A stretch of 64,000 nucleotides of DNA from Maribellus sediminis (lineage in GTDB: Bacteria; Bacteroidota; Bacteroidia; Bacteroidales; Prolixibacteraceae): NCBI RefSeq assembly GCF_011799805.1, contig NZ_WXUB01000004.1, positions 372,001-436,000 of the forward strand, in the 5' to 3' direction. Under the pieces are notes generated by a model. It was not told the origin of the DNA. It saw only the letters and a program-made list of their open reading frames with translations, and did no database searches. Position 1 is the stretch's first letter. Every line of letters begins with the position of its first letter. The position numbers and the translations under genes are program-made. Positions 62,413 to 64,000 of the stretch are shown piece after piece.

Positions 62413-63441
62413 TTATTGCGTCATGCGCCAGCGCAGGGTTTTAATTTCGCCGTTACGGAGTATTTTTACCTGGTATTCCTGACCTTTTTCAAGGTTATTC
62501 ATGTATTCGTAAAATTTTTCTATGTTTTCAATAGAGTTCAAAGGAATATCGTCGAATTGTAATATTACATCGCCTCCTGACAGGAACTCCAGTTCGCCAA
62601 TCTTCATGGTCAGGTAACCGCCTTTTAATCCCATAAAGTAGGCCGGCGAATTATCAACTACATTCAAAACCATTAATGCACCCTCCTGCGGAACATTAAA
62701 AATTTTGCAGAACTCTGGATTCATTGGCAGTATTTCGGTGCCAAACCATATGCGTCCCTGCTGACCAAGAATTTCAACAGCAATGTTTGAAGTTGCTGCA
62801 AAACCCAGTCCTTCGAATCCACCCGAAAACGACAAAATGGAACTAACTATCCCAATAACCTCTCCCTGCATGTTGAACATCGGTCCACCGCTGTTCCCTT
62901 TGTTAATCGAAGCATCTGTCTGGAAAAATTCCTGTATTTTACCTTCAATGGTTTCATGCATCTCGGAATGCTTCCCGCTTATTATTCCTTTCGAAACCGA
63001 GAAAGACAGCCCAAGCGGATTGCCAATTATAAAAATATCTTCACCTACACGCACCTTATCTGAATCGCCAATTTTTGCTGCCGGAAAATTGCTTGCCGGT
63101 CTTTCAAGCTCAATGAGTGCCACATCGGCGGTTTTGTCCAATCGACGGTTGACAGCACTTAACATAAAGCCGTCGGAAAATTCAACCTGAATTTTTGAAG
63201 CGTTGGCAACCACATGCGCTGCGGTTAATATGTAGTTATTACGCTTTCCGACCAACACCCCGGAACCAAATCCCTGTGCCGAAGTTTGCGTTGTTGGATT
63301 TCCAATGCCCGGATTCTTTTTTTCGAGCACATGAATTTTTACTACTGAAGGTTTAACTGAATCTACCAGATCGGCAAAGCTCTGCGATTTAACCTGCACC
63401 GAGAGAACAAGCAGTGCCAGGGCATAAAGGATTTTTTTCAT
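62413..63441 (-). CDS. HtrA-like periplasmic serine protease with PDZ domain
   Basis: 342-aa protein with a signal peptide (KKILYALALLVLSVQVKSQ). Trypsin-like catalytic triad: H in ILTAAHVVAN, D in DKTADVALIELER and S in NKGNSGGPMFN, with the FGSGVLVG start. A single PDZ-like domain follows (GALMVLNVVDNSPAYFMGLKGG, GDVILQFDDIPL, about 235-335). It is a smaller DegS-like architecture, not the two-PDZ DegP. It would remove damaged envelope proteins or regulate stress. The Omp85-type barrel follows 10 bp later. Confidence 0.93.
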   Translation of the reverse strand: MKKILYALALLVLSVQVKSQSFADLVDSVKPSVVKIHVLEKKNPGIGNPTTQTSAQGFGSGVLVGKRNNYILTAAHVVANASKIQVEFSDGFMLSAVNRRLDKTADVALIELERPASNFPAAKIGDSDKVRVGEDIFIIGNPLGLSFSVSKGIISGKHSEMHETIEGKIQEFFQTDASINKGNSGGPMFNMQGEVIGIVSSILSFSGGFEGLGFAATSNIAVEILGQQGRIWFGTEILPMNPEFCKIFNVPQEGALMVLNVVDNSPAYFMGLKGGYLTMKIGELEFLSGGDVILQFDDIPLNSIENIEKFYEYMNNLEKGQEYQVKILRNGEIKTLRWRMTQ

Positions 63442-63553
63442 ATTGAATTCGTTTGGTTAAGTTCTGTTAATTGTAAAAATAAATTATAAATCGCAGGTAT
63501 CAACCATTAATGATGAACGATTTCAAAAAAAAATGTGGAAGGACGGCTACGGA

Positions 63554-63772
63554 TTACTTTTTTTTATTTCGTTTGCGCTTGAAGTAGAAAATCAAAATAA
63601 TAACCGGAATTGCAATCAGCAGGATAATGTTAAACAAATCCCATTCAACCGGTTCCGGGTCTCCGTATGGAACACCACTCGGTGCCTGAGCATAGGTAGA
63701 AAAGAAGAATAAAAGGCTAAAAAACAGTGTACCTGTCGTTCTGATATAATAATATAGTTTTGTAGACTTCAT
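63554..63772 (-). CDS. small membrane protein (72 aa)
   Basis: 72-aa protein with an N-terminal signal-like segment (TGTLFFSLLFFFSTYAQ), a short periplasmic linker (APSGVPYGDPEPVEWD) and a C-terminal membrane helix (LFNIILLIAIPVIILIFYF) ending in a basic KRKRNKKK cytoplasmic tail. No known domain is recognised; the layout (cleaved signal, single helix, basic stop-transfer) is common in small Bacteroidota proteins. Function unknown. Confidence 0.65.
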   Translation of the reverse strand: MKSTKLYYYIRTTGTLFFSLLFFFSTYAQAPSGVPYGDPEPVEWDLFNIILLIAIPVIILIFYFKRKRNKKK

Positions 63773-63918
63773 ACATTAAAAGCAATTAATTGAGTGTTTT
63801 TGTTCACTCTGTTTCAACGTTTAACCGCGTGCATAAAGTTGGGTAATGTCTCTGCTCAACGGAACGAGGAGTATTCTAATATTTCTTATCTTTAAGGTGT
63901 TCACCCGATTCGAACTAT

Positions 63919-64000
63919 ATGGCCTGTTCAAAACGAAATTGTACTCATCGAAACTTACTGATACTTTTGTTTCTGTTCGCCGGTTTTGGCTTGAAAGGGC
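63919..64000 (+). CDS. start of an exported protein (cut by window edge)
   Basis: ATG 63919 opens a frame to the window end: MACSKRNCTHRN followed by a hydrophobic core (LLILLFLFAGFG), consistent with a signal peptide. A TATCTTTA box at about 63886-63893 could be its -7 element. The product is unknown. Confidence 0.45.
   Translation, partial: MACSKRNCTHRNLLILLFLFAGFGLKG

Noticed and set aside
1-64000. CRISPR array or complete insertion sequence
   Set aside because: No regularly spaced repeat-spacer pattern and no transposase gene are present.

Overview
The window is chromosomal DNA from a member of the Bacteroidota. The evidence is SusC/SusD transport pairs, FecR-type anti-sigma factors, a type IX secretion sorting domain, TAnnTTTG-type -7 promoter boxes and weak Shine-Dalgarno signals. 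Gene content and protein style suggest the marine Marinilabiliales/Prolixibacteraceae group; this placement is inference, because no marker gene was compared.

Bases 1-24,950 are a polysaccharide utilisation locus (PUL) for alpha-mannan. The left part is the 3' end of a GH92 mannosidase, a mannose-6-phosphate isomerase, a ROK sugar kinase and an MFS sugar transporter. These would import mannose, phosphorylate it and convert it to fructose-6-phosphate. A divergently read ECF sigma factor and a FecR anti-sigma factor follow, then an STN-domain SusC, SusD, a SusE-like lipoprotein and, after a strong hairpin terminator, six extracytoplasmic proteins: GH76, a LamG/GH76-like/T9SS protein, GH97, GH92, GH125 and a DUF4965-type six-hairpin protein. 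The set resembles the yeast alpha-mannan systems known from Bacteroides, with a GH97 of the retaining type that hints at galactose side groups.

Bases 25,237-31,258 are a compact (about 6.0 kb) integrated element. It is bounded by a perfect 47-bp direct repeat that is the 3' part of a tRNA-Pro(GGG) gene; the intact tRNA lies at the right end beside a tyrosine recombinase. Cargo is a degenerate SF2 helicase-like protein, an unrecognised 168-aa protein with an unusually structured leader, and a small lipoprotein. Paired 9-bp repeats 12 bp apart sit inside both ends and look like integrase arm sites. This is the most likely place for an undescribed system.

Bases 31,400-64,000 are mostly housekeeping and envelope genes: trxB, rhaB, trhA, VOC proteins, an SDR, a DUF1460 amidase, putP, a YitT protein, an ExbB-ExbD-TonB operon, nhaD, a 1457-aa TamB-like protein, tsaD, sfsA, GH20, a B3/B4 protein, an acyltransferase, a GT-C/TPR fusion, a GT2-methyltransferase pair, sodB, a 57-aa winged-helix protein, an Omp85-type barrel and an HtrA-like protease. 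Non-coding points of note here are a 137-bp REP-like inverted-repeat element near 34.2 kb and a shared repeat module placed directly behind two unrelated stop codons (42.1-42.3 kb and 51.7-52.0 kb).

All assignments come from reading motifs and layout by eye; no database search was possible.
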